DNA of 64,000 nucleotides from Peribacillus simplex (GCF_001542915.1 NZ_LNNH01000003.1:62001-126000), one strand, 5' to 3'. Shown: positions 32,413 through 41,788, counted from the first letter of the stretch. Notes: a model not told the origin generated them from the letters alone. Numbers and translations are program-made.

Positions 32413-33330
32413 ATGAAGCAAGCAGACTGCATTATTATCGGTGGAGGCATCGCAGGTCTTCAGGCTGCCATCCAGCTCGGCAGATATAAACATGATATTA
32501 TCGTGATTGATTCAGCTCACGGCCGCTCTTCCGTCGCAAAGGCCTATCACAATATTCTTGGTTGGCCAGATGGGGTGAGCGGCAACCAATTAAGGAATTT
32601 GGGCCGGCAGCACGCAGAAAAATCCGGAGTGGAATTCCTGGAGGATACGGTCACATCACTTGAAAAAATAGAGGACAAGTTTATCGTCCGCACAGAAAAC
32701 GACAGTCACTATCAAGCCGAAACGATATTTCTTGGAACGGGCATTACTGATAATATTCCTCCGATCAAAAACATTTACTCCACTCTCGGAACATCGACTT
32801 ACATTTGTCCAGACTGTGATGGATATGAGATCATGGATAAACAAACCGTTGTGCTTGGAGGCGGAAATACAGGGGTCAAAATGGCCTTGGCACTATTATA
32901 TTGGTCAACCGATATCCTGTACGTCAATCACTTAAAAACAACCATTGATGAAAAGGAACGGGAAATGCTGAAAGAAAGCCAAATCCCCTTATTCGAAGAA
33001 GAGGTCGAGGAAGTACTTGTCGATGATGAACAACGGTTGACTGGGGTCCGATTGGTAAGTGGCCAAATCATTGAAGCCACAAAAGCTTTTACCGCGTTCA
33101 AAGGAAACAAACTGAACAATGAACTTGCGTTGCAATTAGGCGTGCAGGTAAATGAAAACAATCATGTCGTAATCCATCCCCGCACTAAAGAAACGAATAT
33201 TAACGGGGTGTGGGCAGGCGGCGACCTGATTGCTCATTCGGAACAAGTCACCATTTCCATGGGTGATGGAACCCAAGCAGCGATTTGGATTCACAAGAGA
33301 CTTCTCGGGCAGCCACTTCCCTATGATTAA
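32413..33330 (+). CDS. Thioredoxin-reductase-like FAD/NAD(P) oxidoreductase
   Basis: 305 residues from the ATG at 32413, with GGCGGTGA upstream. CIIIGGGIAGLQAAIQLGRY is the FAD GxGxxG motif and VVLGGGNTGVKMALAL the second nucleotide site. The CPDCDG sequence near residue 135 is a CxxC redox pair placed as in thioredoxin reductase. GVWAGGDLIAHSEQVTISMGDG is the C-terminal FAD motif. It differs from canonical TrxB (CATCDG) and is nearer to thioredoxin-reductase-like enzymes of the GliT/HlmI-type group, which oxidise small dithiols. The substrate is open. The redox regulator gene immediately upstream supports a role in thiol or quinone stress. Confidence 0.83.
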   Translation: MKQADCIIIGGGIAGLQAAIQLGRYKHDIIVIDSAHGRSSVAKAYHNILGWPDGVSGNQLRNLGRQHAEKSGVEFLEDTVTSLEKIEDKFIVRTENDSHYQAETIFLGTGITDNIPPIKNIYSTLGTSTYICPDCDGYEIMDKQTVVLGGGNTGVKMALALLYWSTDILYVNHLKTTIDEKEREMLKESQIPLFEEEVEEVLVDDEQRLTGVRLVSGQIIEATKAFTAFKGNKLNNELALQLGVQVNENNHVVIHPRTKETNINGVWAGGDLIAHSEQVTISMGDGTQAAIWIHKRLLGQPLPYD

Positions 33331-33344
33331 TGAAAACCATACCG

Positions 33345-33390
33345 AAAATGGAAAGAGCGACCTGTTCACCAGGAAGCCCTTTCCATTTTA
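33345..33390 (+). terminator. Stem-loop terminator
   Basis: AAAATGGAAAG (33345-33355) pairs with CTTTCCATTTT (33379-33389); the interior CCTG/CAGG adds a second helix. From 33395 to 33560 nothing is recognised apart from weak repeat-like sequence. Confidence 0.75.
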
Positions 33391-33565
33391 ACAGCGTACG
33401 GTTTGGTGTCACACAAAATCAAGAGAGCATTCATCTCCCTGATGAATTTTACAGGAGGAAAAGGCTTTCCTCCCCCGTTTTCACGCACTGTGGCATGCCC
33501 CCGGGCAGAAGCCTTTCACAAAATGAGTTCCAACGTACCGAGAATGCTTAAAGTACAAAAACGAA

Positions 33566-33608
33566 AAAACTGGAGACAGGCTCGTTTCATGTCGAGTCTG
33601 CCTCCAGT
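33566..33608 (-). terminator. Intrinsic terminator, minus direction
   Basis: On the minus strand ACTGGAGGCAGACTCG pairs with CGAGCCTGTCTCCAGT (one mismatch) and is followed by six T. It serves the small gene at 33656. Confidence 0.85.
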
Positions 33609-33655
33609 CCATAAAGGGCGGCCTGGTCACTTGGCCTCCCTTCTACGTATTTCCT

Positions 33656-33802
33656 CTACATTCGATTCCTGCCTTTAAACACTTTAACCAGGATCAGAAT
33701 GACCGCAATGATAAGCAATATATGTATAAAGCCGGCAGCCACTTTAAAAACTAAACCAAGTACCCATAATAAAATAATTGCACCGATAATTGTCCAAAAC
33801 AT
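33656..33802 (-). CDS. Small hydrophobic membrane protein, lmo0937 family
   Basis: 48 residues starting MFWTIIGAIILLWVLGLVFK, followed by a second hydrophobic stretch (FIHILLIIAVILILVKVF) and a basic end KGRNRM. Two closely spaced transmembrane helices with this pattern are typical of the lmo0937/DUF5670 family, often stress-induced, function unknown. AAAGGGAG lies 6 nt before the ATG. Single-gene unit. Confidence 0.8.
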   Translation of the reverse strand: MFWTIIGAIILLWVLGLVFKVAAGFIHILLIIAVILILVKVFKGRNRM

Positions 33803-33977
33803 GATAATCTCCCTTTCTAATATCCTTCCCATCAAAGAATTTTTCCTGATGGCTTACATTTAAATTACCCATTTCTTTCATTTACAAACCCACTTCCACT
33901 AGTGGGTGAACCATTTTTTTTACATAAAACTGTAAATGATGTAAAAGATAATAACGAAATAAAGAATATCAAAAGGC

Positions 33978-34028
33978 CGATAAATAATTCATATGCGGAA
34001 ATGTCCCTTGTTTTTGGATTATTTATCG
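33978..34028. repeat. Inverted repeat upstream of YckD-like gene
   Basis: CGATAAATAAT (33978-33988) and ATTATTTATCG (34018-34028), perfect 11-bp arms separated by 29 nt, about 45 nt before the ATG at 34072. It may be an operator or an mRNA leader hairpin. Confidence 0.5.
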
Positions 34029-34071
34029 ACCTGAAAGCATGATATAACAAAATAAAAGGAGTCGTTCATTC

Positions 34072-34392
34072 ATGAAAAAATTTTTAGTCATCTGTTTGAC
34101 TGCCTGTTCCCTTTTCCTCGTTAACTTGGATCACCCGGCTGCACAGGATACTCATGCAAACCCGGAAAGAGTCCAATTCACTGAAGCTCAAAAAACCGAG
34201 CTTGCCAAAATTCAAAAGCGGATTCTTGCGGACAAAAAGGAATTGATTGGAAAATACGTGGAGTATGGCGCTCTTTCGAAGGAAGAAGGCGATAAAATGC
34301 TTTCACACTTTGAAAAGCATTATAAAATGATGGAAGAACATAATTTCCAAATTCCGCCTCACCGCCCTCATTCAAGGAACATGCATAAATAA
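34072..34392 (+). CDS. Secreted YckD/DUF2680-type protein
   Basis: 106 residues. A signal peptide MKKFLVICLTACSLFLVNL with a cleavage region near residue 27 (DTHANPE) is followed by a helical, Lys/Glu-rich domain (AQKTELAKIQKRILADKKEL, then YVEYGALSKEEGDKML) and a His-rich tail (PPHRPHSRNMHK). This is the DUF2680/YckD pattern; function unknown. AAAGGAG lies 10 nt before the ATG. The His-rich end might bind metal (inference). A terminator follows. Confidence 0.75.
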   Translation: MKKFLVICLTACSLFLVNLDHPAAQDTHANPERVQFTEAQKTELAKIQKRILADKKELIGKYVEYGALSKEEGDKMLSHFEKHYKMMEEHNFQIPPHRPHSRNMHK

Positions 34393-34420
34393 TCCGCCAG
34401 CCCTTTATTCATTTGGCATG

Positions 34421-34456
34421 ATAATCCGACCTGATCCTCAGGCCGGATTTTTTTCG
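34421..34456 (+). terminator. Intrinsic terminator
   Basis: AATCCG-A-CCTGA and TCAGG-C-CGGATT form a stem with one internal mismatch, followed by seven T. Confidence 0.88.
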
Positions 34457-34563
34457 TTTCTTTCATTCTTGATAAATAAACCTTACGCGTTTACCATTTA
34501 CTAAAGGATTTATATTTCACTTTAGCGAAATACATAACTATGAGAATGGAAAGGGTGAATAGG

Positions 34564-36537
34564 ATGAACCAAACAGGTATAACAGCAAGAGACTTATTTC
34601 ACTTGAAATCGGTAACCGATCCAAAGCTTTCACCAGATGGCAGCATGGCGGTTTATGTCCAAACGAGAATTGACGAAAAAACGGAAAAGTACATATCCAA
34701 TCTGTATATGTTCAGCCTGATCACGAACGAAACAAAACAATGGACCTTTGGAGATAATCGCGATACATCACCTGCCTGGTCCCCAGATGGTAAGCATATC
34801 GCATTTTTATCGGATAGATCAGGGAAAAAACAAGTCCACATCATGGGCAGCATTGGCGGGGAAGCTCGGCAGCTTACCCATTTCACGAATGGTGCAACCA
34901 CCCCGATCTGGTCTCCATGCTCCACCAAGCTATTGCTTTCAACAGCTTTGAAAAAAGGAGAAACACTCGACACTGCAGAGGAAAATGAATGGTCTAAAGA
35001 GATTCATCGATATGAGAGGATCAAGTATAAATGGGATGGCAGGGGCTATTTCGATCATTTATATCACCAGCTAGTGATAGTGGATGTCTTGAAGAACGAA
35101 TCAGTGGTCCTAACCGATAATGGCGTGGACCATCTTCCTAATGCCTGGTCCCCTGACGGTCTGCATATCGCCTTCGTATGCGGCGACGCAGACAAAAGTG
35201 ATGATGAGCTTTTCTCAGATATTTTCACTATGGAAGTTGAAACAAAATCTCTACGGAAAGTAACGAATAGCACTGGGTTTTATAAAGATCCGAAATGGTC
35301 TCCAAATGGTGAATATCTTTCCTACATTGGCCATGATAAGGAATTTGCCGGTGCGACCCTTTCAAAAATCTGGTTATATACCTTTTTCGATCAAACGACT
35401 CAGTGTTTAACGGATGGGTGGGACGTCGAGATCGGGGATTCAGCAATCGGGGATTTTCAAATCGGGGCAGTCGACCCAGGAATCTTATGGACAAACGATA
35501 GCCAGGGCTTTTACTTTTTGATTAGTGATTATGGAAATACCGGCGTCTATTATGGTTCGATTGAGGGAGCCATGTATCCCTCCATCCTCGATGCCCAGCA
35601 TATATACGGTCTGACTATAGATCCGGAAAGCCATCGTGCCGTCGTGGCCATCAGCACTTCCGTTCATCCGGGCGACCTGTTTACTTATAACCTGACAAAT
35701 GGAGATAAAGAACAAATCAGCTTTGTAAATGAAGATTTTTTGAAGGATAAGCATGTATCTTTAGCTGAACCGATTTCGTTTCCAGCTGCCGACGGCCTTA
35801 CGATTCACGGCTGGATCATAAAACCGGCCCGTCTTGATGAAAATCAAAAATACCCACTCATCCTGGAAATTCATGGCGGCCCGCATATGATGTATGCCAA
35901 TACCTATGTTCACGAATTCCAGACATTGGCTAATGAAGGGTATGCAGTTTTGTTCACAAACCCCCGTGGAAGTAAAGGGTATGGCCAGGATTTCGTCAAT
36001 GCTTGCCGAGGGGATTATGGAGGCATGGATTATAGCGACCTAATGGCTGGTGTTGATTATGCTTTAGCTACATATGATTTTATAAACGCGGAAGACTTGG
36101 GGGTATCCGGTGGAAGTTACGGCGGGTTCATGACAAATTGGATCGTCGGTCATACGAACCGCTTCAAGGCTGCTGTAACCCAGCGCTGCATCAGTAACTG
36201 GTTAAGCTTTTATGGTGTCAGCGATATCGGCTATTATTTTACAGAGTGGGAAATCGGGGGAGATATCGTTCATTCTGCCGAAAAGCTTTGGCACCACTCC
36301 CCTTTAAAATATGTGGGTAATGTGGAAACTCCATTATTGTTACTTCATGGCGAACGTGATTATCGCTGCCCGGTAGAACAAAGCGAGCAATTTTTCGTTG
36401 CATTGAAGCGACAAAACAAAGAAGCGGTCCTCGTAACCTTCCCAGATGAAACTCATGAAGTGTCGCGCAGTGGATCACCGAAGATGCGGCTTGGGCATAT
36501 TGAGGAAATCAAAGGATGGTTCAATAAATATTTTTAA
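34564..36537 (+). CDS. yuxL: S9 family serine peptidase (acylaminoacyl-peptidase-like, YuxL type)
   Basis: 657 residues from the ATG at 34564, which has AAAGGGTG 6 nt upstream; an ATG at 34540 lies before that site. The N-terminal beta-propeller has repeated SPDG blades (SPAWSPDGKHIAFLSD and similar). The C-terminal hydrolase has GVSGGSYGGFM with the nucleophile Ser near 517, the acid Asp in GERDY near 598 and His in DETHE near 630. Intracellular S9C peptidases of this kind remove short peptides or acylated amino acids. Length and start (TARDLFHLKSVTDPKLSPDG) match Bacillus YuxL. Single gene. Confidence 0.9.
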   Translation: MNQTGITARDLFHLKSVTDPKLSPDGSMAVYVQTRIDEKTEKYISNLYMFSLITNETKQWTFGDNRDTSPAWSPDGKHIAFLSDRSGKKQVHIMGSIGGEARQLTHFTNGATTPIWSPCSTKLLLSTALKKGETLDTAEENEWSKEIHRYERIKYKWDGRGYFDHLYHQLVIVDVLKNESVVLTDNGVDHLPNAWSPDGLHIAFVCGDADKSDDELFSDIFTMEVETKSLRKVTNSTGFYKDPKWSPNGEYLSYIGHDKEFAGATLSKIWLYTFFDQTTQCLTDGWDVEIGDSAIGDFQIGAVDPGILWTNDSQGFYFLISDYGNTGVYYGSIEGAMYPSILDAQHIYGLTIDPESHRAVVAISTSVHPGDLFTYNLTNGDKEQISFVNEDFLKDKHVSLAEPISFPAADGLTIHGWIIKPARLDENQKYPLILEIHGGPHMMYANTYVHEFQTLANEGYAVLFTNPRGSKGYGQDFVNACRGDYGGMDYSDLMAGVDYALATYDFINAEDLGVSGGSYGGFMTNWIVGHTNRFKAAVTQRCISNWLSFYGVSDIGYYFTEWEIGGDIVHSAEKLWHHSPLKYVGNVETPLLLLHGERDYRCPVEQSEQFFVALKRQNKEAVLVTFPDETHEVSRSGSPKMRLGHIEEIKGWFNKYF

Positions 36538-36546
36538 AAACAAAGA

Positions 36547-36586
36547 TGCTGTCCCAAAAGTCGCAAAATGACTTTTGGGACAGCAC
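36547..36586 (+). terminator. Long perfect hairpin terminator
   Basis: GCTGTCCCAAAAGTC (36548-36562) pairs perfectly with GACTTTTGGGACAGC (36570-36584). There is little T after it, so it may act as an mRNA 3' end stabiliser as much as a terminator. Confidence 0.7.
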
Positions 36587-36659
36587 CTCCTTGTTCTCCC
36601 TTCATAAGAAGATCACGATGCAAATATTCGCGCAAACATTTTTCGCTTCTCTTTTCATC

Positions 36660-36773
36660 TCAGAGGAATATGACCGTTCCGTCATGGTTCGTAATATATT
36701 CACCGATTTCGAGCTTTTTTAGGTACTTTATGTGAATAAATTCTTGTACCTTCTTATATTCGATTCCCTCCAC
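36660..36773 (-). CDS. Possible small ORF (weak)
   Basis: 37 codons from a GTG at 36773. The peptide (VEGIEYKKVQEFIHIKYLKK, then LEIGEYITNHDGTVIFL) has the look of a folded alpha/beta fragment with good codon-position bias, but there is no ribosome-binding site before the GTG and an in-frame stop just upstream. It may be a remnant of a longer gene. The rest of 36590-36894 shows nothing. Confidence 0.25.
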   Translation of the reverse strand: MEGIEYKKVQEFIHIKYLKKLEIGEYITNHDGTVIFL

Positions 36774-36894
36774 TAAATTTACTCATAGCCTCACTCTAAT
36801 AATAATCATTTAAACATAGAAAACACTAAATTGTTCATTAAATAATTGAACATCCTTACAGGAATAAAACGACTCCGCCTATCCCATATACTCA

Positions 36895-38964
36895 TCATTC
36901 GTGCGGTTCTTGAACATCCTCTTCGAAAAATGCCTCCATAATTCCCTGTCCAATCTTCTGGCTGATTGGATGAGAGTTTGTCTTGGCATTCGGGACTACT
37001 ACTGAAAAAGCTACTTCAGGACTGTCGTAGGGAGCATACCCCACCAGTGTCAGGTTGTTCGTCGGTTTGTCTGTATATGTCTTTCGTAATACAGGATCAT
37101 AATAAAAGGATTGTGCCGTCCCCGTTTTACCGGCTATTTTATAGCTTTTGTATGGATGTTTATTGAAATGGGAGGCAGCGCTCCCGCCTTGTTCGTGAAA
37201 CACTTTACGGAACCCCTCTTGCACGCGTTCAATCTTTTGTTTATCCATGTCAATGCGATTTAGATAAACTGGGGAGACGCTTTGGAAAACAACAGGATTT
37301 TGGTCTTCCATGTCCTGTTCGCGGACCTCCTTAAGAAGATGTGGCTGGACCCTATATCCTCCATTAGCGATGGTCGATATGTATTGCGTCAGTTGCATGG
37401 GAGTATAAGTATCATATTGGCCGATTGTAAAATCCAGCAAATGGCCTGGGGACCCACCTTGGCCGCGATATCCGCTGGCTTCATTCGGGAGGTCGATTCC
37501 TGTCTTAACCCCAAGCCCGAATTGATTGAAATAATAGCGAAACGTTTCAAATGCATTTGAATCCAGCGGCAGTTTCATGTTTCTATAATAGGTCTTCCCA
37601 AGCATACTCATAGCCGTCTTGAACATATAGACGTTGGAGGATTGCTTCAAGGCAGTCAAGTCATTGACCATCCCCATCGTTCGTACTGACTTCTTGACTG
37701 GGGTACTCAGCAAGTAGATAGGCTCATCCAGGAAAGACTGACCAAGTTGGATGGCGCCGCTCTCATACCCGGAAAGTACTGTCGCCCCCTTTACAGATGA
37801 CCCCATTTCAAAAGATGAGTTGACAGTGCCAAGGGCATGATCAGTCGCTACCCACTTGCCGTTGACTTCTTTAATCTGTTTTCCAACCATAGCCAGAACT
37901 TCTCCTGTAACGGGATTCATCATGACGACAAAGGCCTTATTTAGGAATGCCCCCCCTCCATTCCTCTTAGCATTAATCAATTCAGCAGTGAGTATCTTTT
38001 CTACCTTCTCCTGTAAACCCATATCAATAGTCAGTATCAGGTCCTTACCAGGCTTACCAGCTGAGACCTCATGAGTTCCAATAATGTTTCCTTTTCTATC
38101 CGTTTCAATTTCCGTCACGGAATTCGTGCCCCTGAGGACATCTTCATATTGGTATTCCAATTGGCTTTTTCCTACCCGGTCATTCCGGCTGTAACCTCTA
38201 GATAGGTAACCGTCGACCCCCTCTTTCGGTATCCCTTCATCTCGAGACGTCGTGCTTCCTAATACGGAACGAAATAATCCTCCATACGGATATGTCCTTT
38301 CCCAATCTGTCAAAATATCCACTCCAGGAATTTCAGACAGCGTCTCACTCACTCGGGCTAATTCTTGATAGGTTACATTTTTGTCCTTGATTGGCTGAGG
38401 AGTATAGGCATAGCCCTTCTTCATTTCTCTTAAGATGGCAAGAACCTTCATTTCACTATTTCCGATGTCTTTTAAATCGGATTCAACAATTCGGTCCAGC
38501 TGTCTCTGATAAATATCATTATTTGTCAGCTCTTGGTTCTGCAGCTCCTTGTCTGTCAGTTTCTTCAGTGCTTTCTTAGGACGGGTCACAATCCAATAAT
38601 CTTTCATGTCCCTTTCTGTAATCTTGTCTGTTTTGACCGATATATACGCTGACAGTTTCGTAGCAATTTCCAGCAGTTCCTGATCTGTTTCATTTCCGGT
38701 TTTCGTAAAGATAATGATGTTTGACGCTTCATTATCGACAATCACTTGATAGTTCCTGTCGTATATTTTCCCTCTTGACAGGTGATGCCTCACTTCTCTC
38801 ATATTGGTACCATTCACTCTCTTTTCATACATATCCCCTTGATAGAGCTGGACAAAAGCTATTCTGAATATAAGAACGGCAAACAATGCAAACACAAGGG
38901 TCGTAATAATAAGCATCCTGGTCGATTCCATCCGCTTTTTTTTAGTCCTCTGCCGATTTCCCAA
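36895..38964 (-). CDS. Class B penicillin-binding protein (PBP2A/PbpA-PbpH-like transpeptidase)
   Basis: 689 residues. One N-terminal membrane helix (about 17-37, MLIITTLVFALFAVLIFRIAFVQLY) is followed by a PBP-dimer domain (about 55-300) and the transpeptidase domain. Active-site motifs are S-x-x-K in GSSVKGATV near 388, SSN near 441 and KTGTAQ near 613, all intact. Such enzymes crosslink stem peptides for cell-wall elongation, in Bacillus the PbpA/PbpH redundant pair. The start is a TTG at 38964 with GAGGG upstream, and it lies inside the end of a small membrane-protein gene (23-nt overlap), which implies coupled translation. The MecA-like PBP gene upstream is in the same direction. Confidence 0.88.
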   Translation of the reverse strand: MGNRQRTKKKRMESTRMLIITTLVFALFAVLIFRIAFVQLYQGDMYEKRVNGTNMREVRHHLSRGKIYDRNYQVIVDNEASNIIIFTKTGNETDQELLEIATKLSAYISVKTDKITERDMKDYWIVTRPKKALKKLTDKELQNQELTNNDIYQRQLDRIVESDLKDIGNSEMKVLAILREMKKGYAYTPQPIKDKNVTYQELARVSETLSEIPGVDILTDWERTYPYGGLFRSVLGSTTSRDEGIPKEGVDGYLSRGYSRNDRVGKSQLEYQYEDVLRGTNSVTEIETDRKGNIIGTHEVSAGKPGKDLILTIDMGLQEKVEKILTAELINAKRNGGGAFLNKAFVVMMNPVTGEVLAMVGKQIKEVNGKWVATDHALGTVNSSFEMGSSVKGATVLSGYESGAIQLGQSFLDEPIYLLSTPVKKSVRTMGMVNDLTALKQSSNVYMFKTAMSMLGKTYYRNMKLPLDSNAFETFRYYFNQFGLGVKTGIDLPNEASGYRGQGGSPGHLLDFTIGQYDTYTPMQLTQYISTIANGGYRVQPHLLKEVREQDMEDQNPVVFQSVSPVYLNRIDMDKQKIERVQEGFRKVFHEQGGSAASHFNKHPYKSYKIAGKTGTAQSFYYDPVLRKTYTDKPTNNLTLVGYAPYDSPEVAFSVVVPNAKTNSHPISQKIGQGIMEAFFEEDVQEPHE

Positions 38965-39124
38965 CGTCCTGTTCCCTCACTTTCCCCCTATTTTTTTCAT
39001 TTCGCATCGTCAGACTGACACAAGCTATGCCTACGGTACAAAATAAACCAAGTGTAAGAGGCTGAGGAAAAATAGTGTATATCACACTGCTGATAATCAT
39101 CACCTGAATATGTATGGATCTCAT
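38942..39124 (-). CDS. Small membrane protein overlapping the PBP gene
   Basis: About 60 residues from the ATG at 39124, which has GGAGGG 4 nt upstream (an earlier ATG is at 39136). The sequence has a hydrophobic stretch QVMIISSVIYTIFPQPLTLG and LFCTVGIACVSLTM, then a charged tail NEKNRGKVREQD: two short membrane segments with the tail in the cytoplasm. I do not recognise a family. Its 3' end overlaps the PBP start by 23 nt, so it may act with that PBP or mainly serve to couple translation. Confidence 0.5.
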   Translation of the reverse strand: MRSIHIQVMIISSVIYTIFPQPLTLGLFCTVGIACVSLTMRNEKNRGKVREQDVGKSAED

Positions 39125-39214
39125 TGGTCCCTCCATTCACTCATCCTGCACACAACTTCATTTTAATTGGTTGGTTCCAACCATTAGCTTACGAAAAAAT
39201 TCAGCTGACTTTCT

Positions 39215-41245
39215 TTATTCATTCTCCGCTAAGTACTGATCCAGCACAGGCTTTATTTTCGCGGTTACATAGTGGCTTCCCCCGCGATTTTTCACATCCT
39301 CCACAATGGCTGTGAGCAAGATAGATGGACTTTTTGTATCAAACACGACCACAAAGCCATTTTCCATCCCGTCTTCGCCTTTCTTGCTCTTCAGCTCAGC
39401 TGTCCCCGTTTTTGCAGCCAGTACCTCTTTTGCCGTCTTAAGATTATGGGCAGTCCCCGTATCACGCTCCACCACCTGAATCAGTGCCTTTTGGACGGTT
39501 GAAGCAACCTCACTGGATATGACGGGTTTGTCGATAGGCTTATTGTTTTCTTCCTTTATCAAAACAGGCAGCACCATATTTCCGCCCTTCACAAACGGTG
39601 TAAACGCAGTCCCTAAATGGACAACTGACATCAGGACTTCACCCTGTCCATAGGCGGAGTCAGCAAGTAAGACTTCATTCTCGATTCCATCATTGGATAG
39701 CTGACTCTTTTTCAAATGAATCGGCAGCTGGAAATCCTCCTGGAACCCAAATGCCGAAGCATTCTTCTCAAATTTGGCAGCTCCCATTTCCAGAGCTTCC
39801 TGAGCGAAATAGATATTATCGGAATAGGCCAGTGCATCAACCATGTCCACCGGACTTGCTTCCTTAACACGGGTGACAAAATAGCCTCCCCAGCTGTTGT
39901 CCTTCCTCCACTGCAAGCCGGATATTTCTCGTTTCTTCTCCGGGAATGTCGTTCCGGCGGTGAGTCCGGAGGCTGCAGTAATTGCCTTGAAGGTTGATCC
40001 TGGTGCATACAAGCTGGAGAAGCGGTTCAAGAATGGAAGCTTCGGGTTTTCACTGTATGCCTTCCACTGGTCTTCCGTCATCCCGCTCACCATTAAATTC
40101 GGGTCGAAGGATGGATAGCTGACGAGCGCTAACATTTCTCCGGTCACAGGATGGATCGCTGACACCGCGCCCGCATCTTGCTTCATCGCTTCATACATGT
40201 TACTCTGCAATGCAGCATCGATCGTCAGATTTATGTTTTTACCATTGATGACATCCACTTTTTTAAGAATGCTTTTCTGTTCACCTTTCTCGTTCTTAAT
40301 TTGAATGATGCCGCCCTTCTTTCCTCTTAACTGCTTTTCATATACTTGTTCCAATCCCGACTTACCGATGTAATCTCCTGAAGTGTATTCATGGCCGGCG
40401 TCCTTTTCAAGGTCTTCACTCGTTGCTTGCTTCACATACCCAATCAGATGGGCAGCTCGATCTTTTTCAGGATAATACCTTATCTTTTTCGTTTGGAAAT
40501 ATACTCCCGCTAAATCCTCATCCATGCTTTCCGGCTGAAACTCTGCAGGCATGACAGCAATCGGGACGAAGATATCTTCTGTCACCCACTTTTGCTCAAG
40601 CGCCTGTTGAAAGCGTTGTTCTGGAATCTTGAAATAAGCGCTTAGCTTACTTATTTCAGCTTCCTTGGACTCTCCAAGCTTCCCGGGGATGATCCCCATT
40701 TCATACACATCTTTATCTAGGGCGAGCGGGTTACCATTTCGGTCAAGGATATCGCCCCGTTGCGGCAAAAAGGACTGAGCGCTGACCTTATCTCCTTTTT
40801 CCATCCCAGCGAAGATCAAAGACGGATCCCACTTTATTTTCCATACATCCCCATTCTCTGTTTTCTCTTCTATAAAAAAAGTTTGATAGGACGCTGTCAC
40901 TTCTCCAAGAAATGTATTGATTTTCACCTTGAAGATTCCTTTATACGTCTCGCTATCATCTTCGTAAAGCAACTCTTTGGATAAAACTTCAATTGAAGAA
41001 GTCTCAATACCCGAAAAAATCGCATGATACTTTTCGGTAAAACTCTTTTTCGAATAATCGTATGTTTCCAAATCTCCTTCTGCAATAAGTTTTAACATTT
41101 CCTCGTAGTTTTGTTGGGAAAATTGTCTGACATATTCATTAAAAACTTCTTCCGGGGTAGCCTTGTTCGCTTTAAGATAATGCCATAGAGGCAGTACTCC
41201 AACTGTCAATGCTACAACTAGCACCAATATGATTATTTTTTTCAT
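39215..41245 (-). CDS. pbpC: Class B penicillin-binding protein with MecA-like N-terminal domain (PBP3/PbpC type)
   Basis: 676 residues. The membrane anchor is at residues 4-24. An NTF2-like MecA_N domain occupies about 30-150 (TPEEVFNEYVRQFSQQNYEEM and following), then a PBP-dimer domain (FLPQRGDILDRNGNPLA near 160) and a transpeptidase domain with APGSTFK near 415, SDN near 476 and KTGTAE near 611. This architecture is shared by staphylococcal PBP2a, enterococcal PBP5 and B. subtilis PbpC (PBP3), which have low beta-lactam affinity and replace inhibited PBPs. GAGGAAGAGTG precedes the ATG. The divergent blaI-blaR1 pair with operators in the shared 576-bp gap suggests beta-lactam induction of this gene (inference). 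Confidence 0.9.
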   Translation of the reverse strand: MKKIIILVLVVALTVGVLPLWHYLKANKATPEEVFNEYVRQFSQQNYEEMLKLIAEGDLETYDYSKKSFTEKYHAIFSGIETSSIEVLSKELLYEDDSETYKGIFKVKINTFLGEVTASYQTFFIEEKTENGDVWKIKWDPSLIFAGMEKGDKVSAQSFLPQRGDILDRNGNPLALDKDVYEMGIIPGKLGESKEAEISKLSAYFKIPEQRFQQALEQKWVTEDIFVPIAVMPAEFQPESMDEDLAGVYFQTKKIRYYPEKDRAAHLIGYVKQATSEDLEKDAGHEYTSGDYIGKSGLEQVYEKQLRGKKGGIIQIKNEKGEQKSILKKVDVINGKNINLTIDAALQSNMYEAMKQDAGAVSAIHPVTGEMLALVSYPSFDPNLMVSGMTEDQWKAYSENPKLPFLNRFSSLYAPGSTFKAITAASGLTAGTTFPEKKREISGLQWRKDNSWGGYFVTRVKEASPVDMVDALAYSDNIYFAQEALEMGAAKFEKNASAFGFQEDFQLPIHLKKSQLSNDGIENEVLLADSAYGQGEVLMSVVHLGTAFTPFVKGGNMVLPVLIKEENNKPIDKPVISSEVASTVQKALIQVVERDTGTAHNLKTAKEVLAAKTGTAELKSKKGEDGMENGFVVVFDTKSPSILLTAIVEDVKNRGGSHYVTAKIKPVLDQYLAENE

Positions 41246-41517
41246 CGTTTTTCACTCTTCCTCATATATGCCTGATTTGCAATTTTAAATTCCGACGAAA
41301 ATAAAGCATAAAATTTACCATGTTGGTCTCAATCAGATCAACCATCTTAATGAACTCTTTCCAACTTGGTGAATATTTAAAGATTTTTATCATCTTCGTT
41401 CACTAAATGCTTTGGCTTCGTTATACCTTTCAAAAATGTTTACTAATTGTTCACAATAAATAACCAATGGAAAGAACTATTCCTGCACCTCCCCTCCAGT
41501 TTACAAATACATAACTA

Positions 41518-41617
41518 TTACACGTGTAGTTTTTTAAAGTATTACACATGTAAGATTTCCAGTCAATACAATTATGCTTAATGTACTCACTGCAAAATAT
41601 TGAACTTACACTTGTAA
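41518..41617. promoter_or_regulatory. Three BlaI/MecI-type operators
   Basis: TTACA-CG-TGTAG (41518-41529), TTACA-CA-TGTAA (41542-41553) and TTACA-CT-TGTAA (41606-41617) match the BlaI/MecI dyad TACA-NN-TGTA. The third extends to a perfect AACTTACA/TGTAAGTT. Centres of the first two are 24 nt apart. They lie in the 576-bp space between the MecA-like PBP gene and blaI. Confidence 0.85.
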
Positions 41618-41788
41618 GTTTCATGGCTAAAAATCATTTTACCGAAATATCGCTTCTTAAAATATGGATAGGTAGACTTGAAGAATCAAGGCATATAAAA
41701 TGAAAATGACATATATGATCATGAAGGTGTTTTACGTCCTCATCTAGTTGCATTGACTTCTAAAAATATGAACAATATAATTAAATTA

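Noticed and set aside
33865-34050. Minus-strand 61-codon frame with one hydrophobic segment
   Set aside because: No Shine-Dalgarno sequence before the ATG and it covers the promoter and inverted repeat of the plus-strand gene at 34072. Hydrophobicity is explained by A+T-rich DNA.
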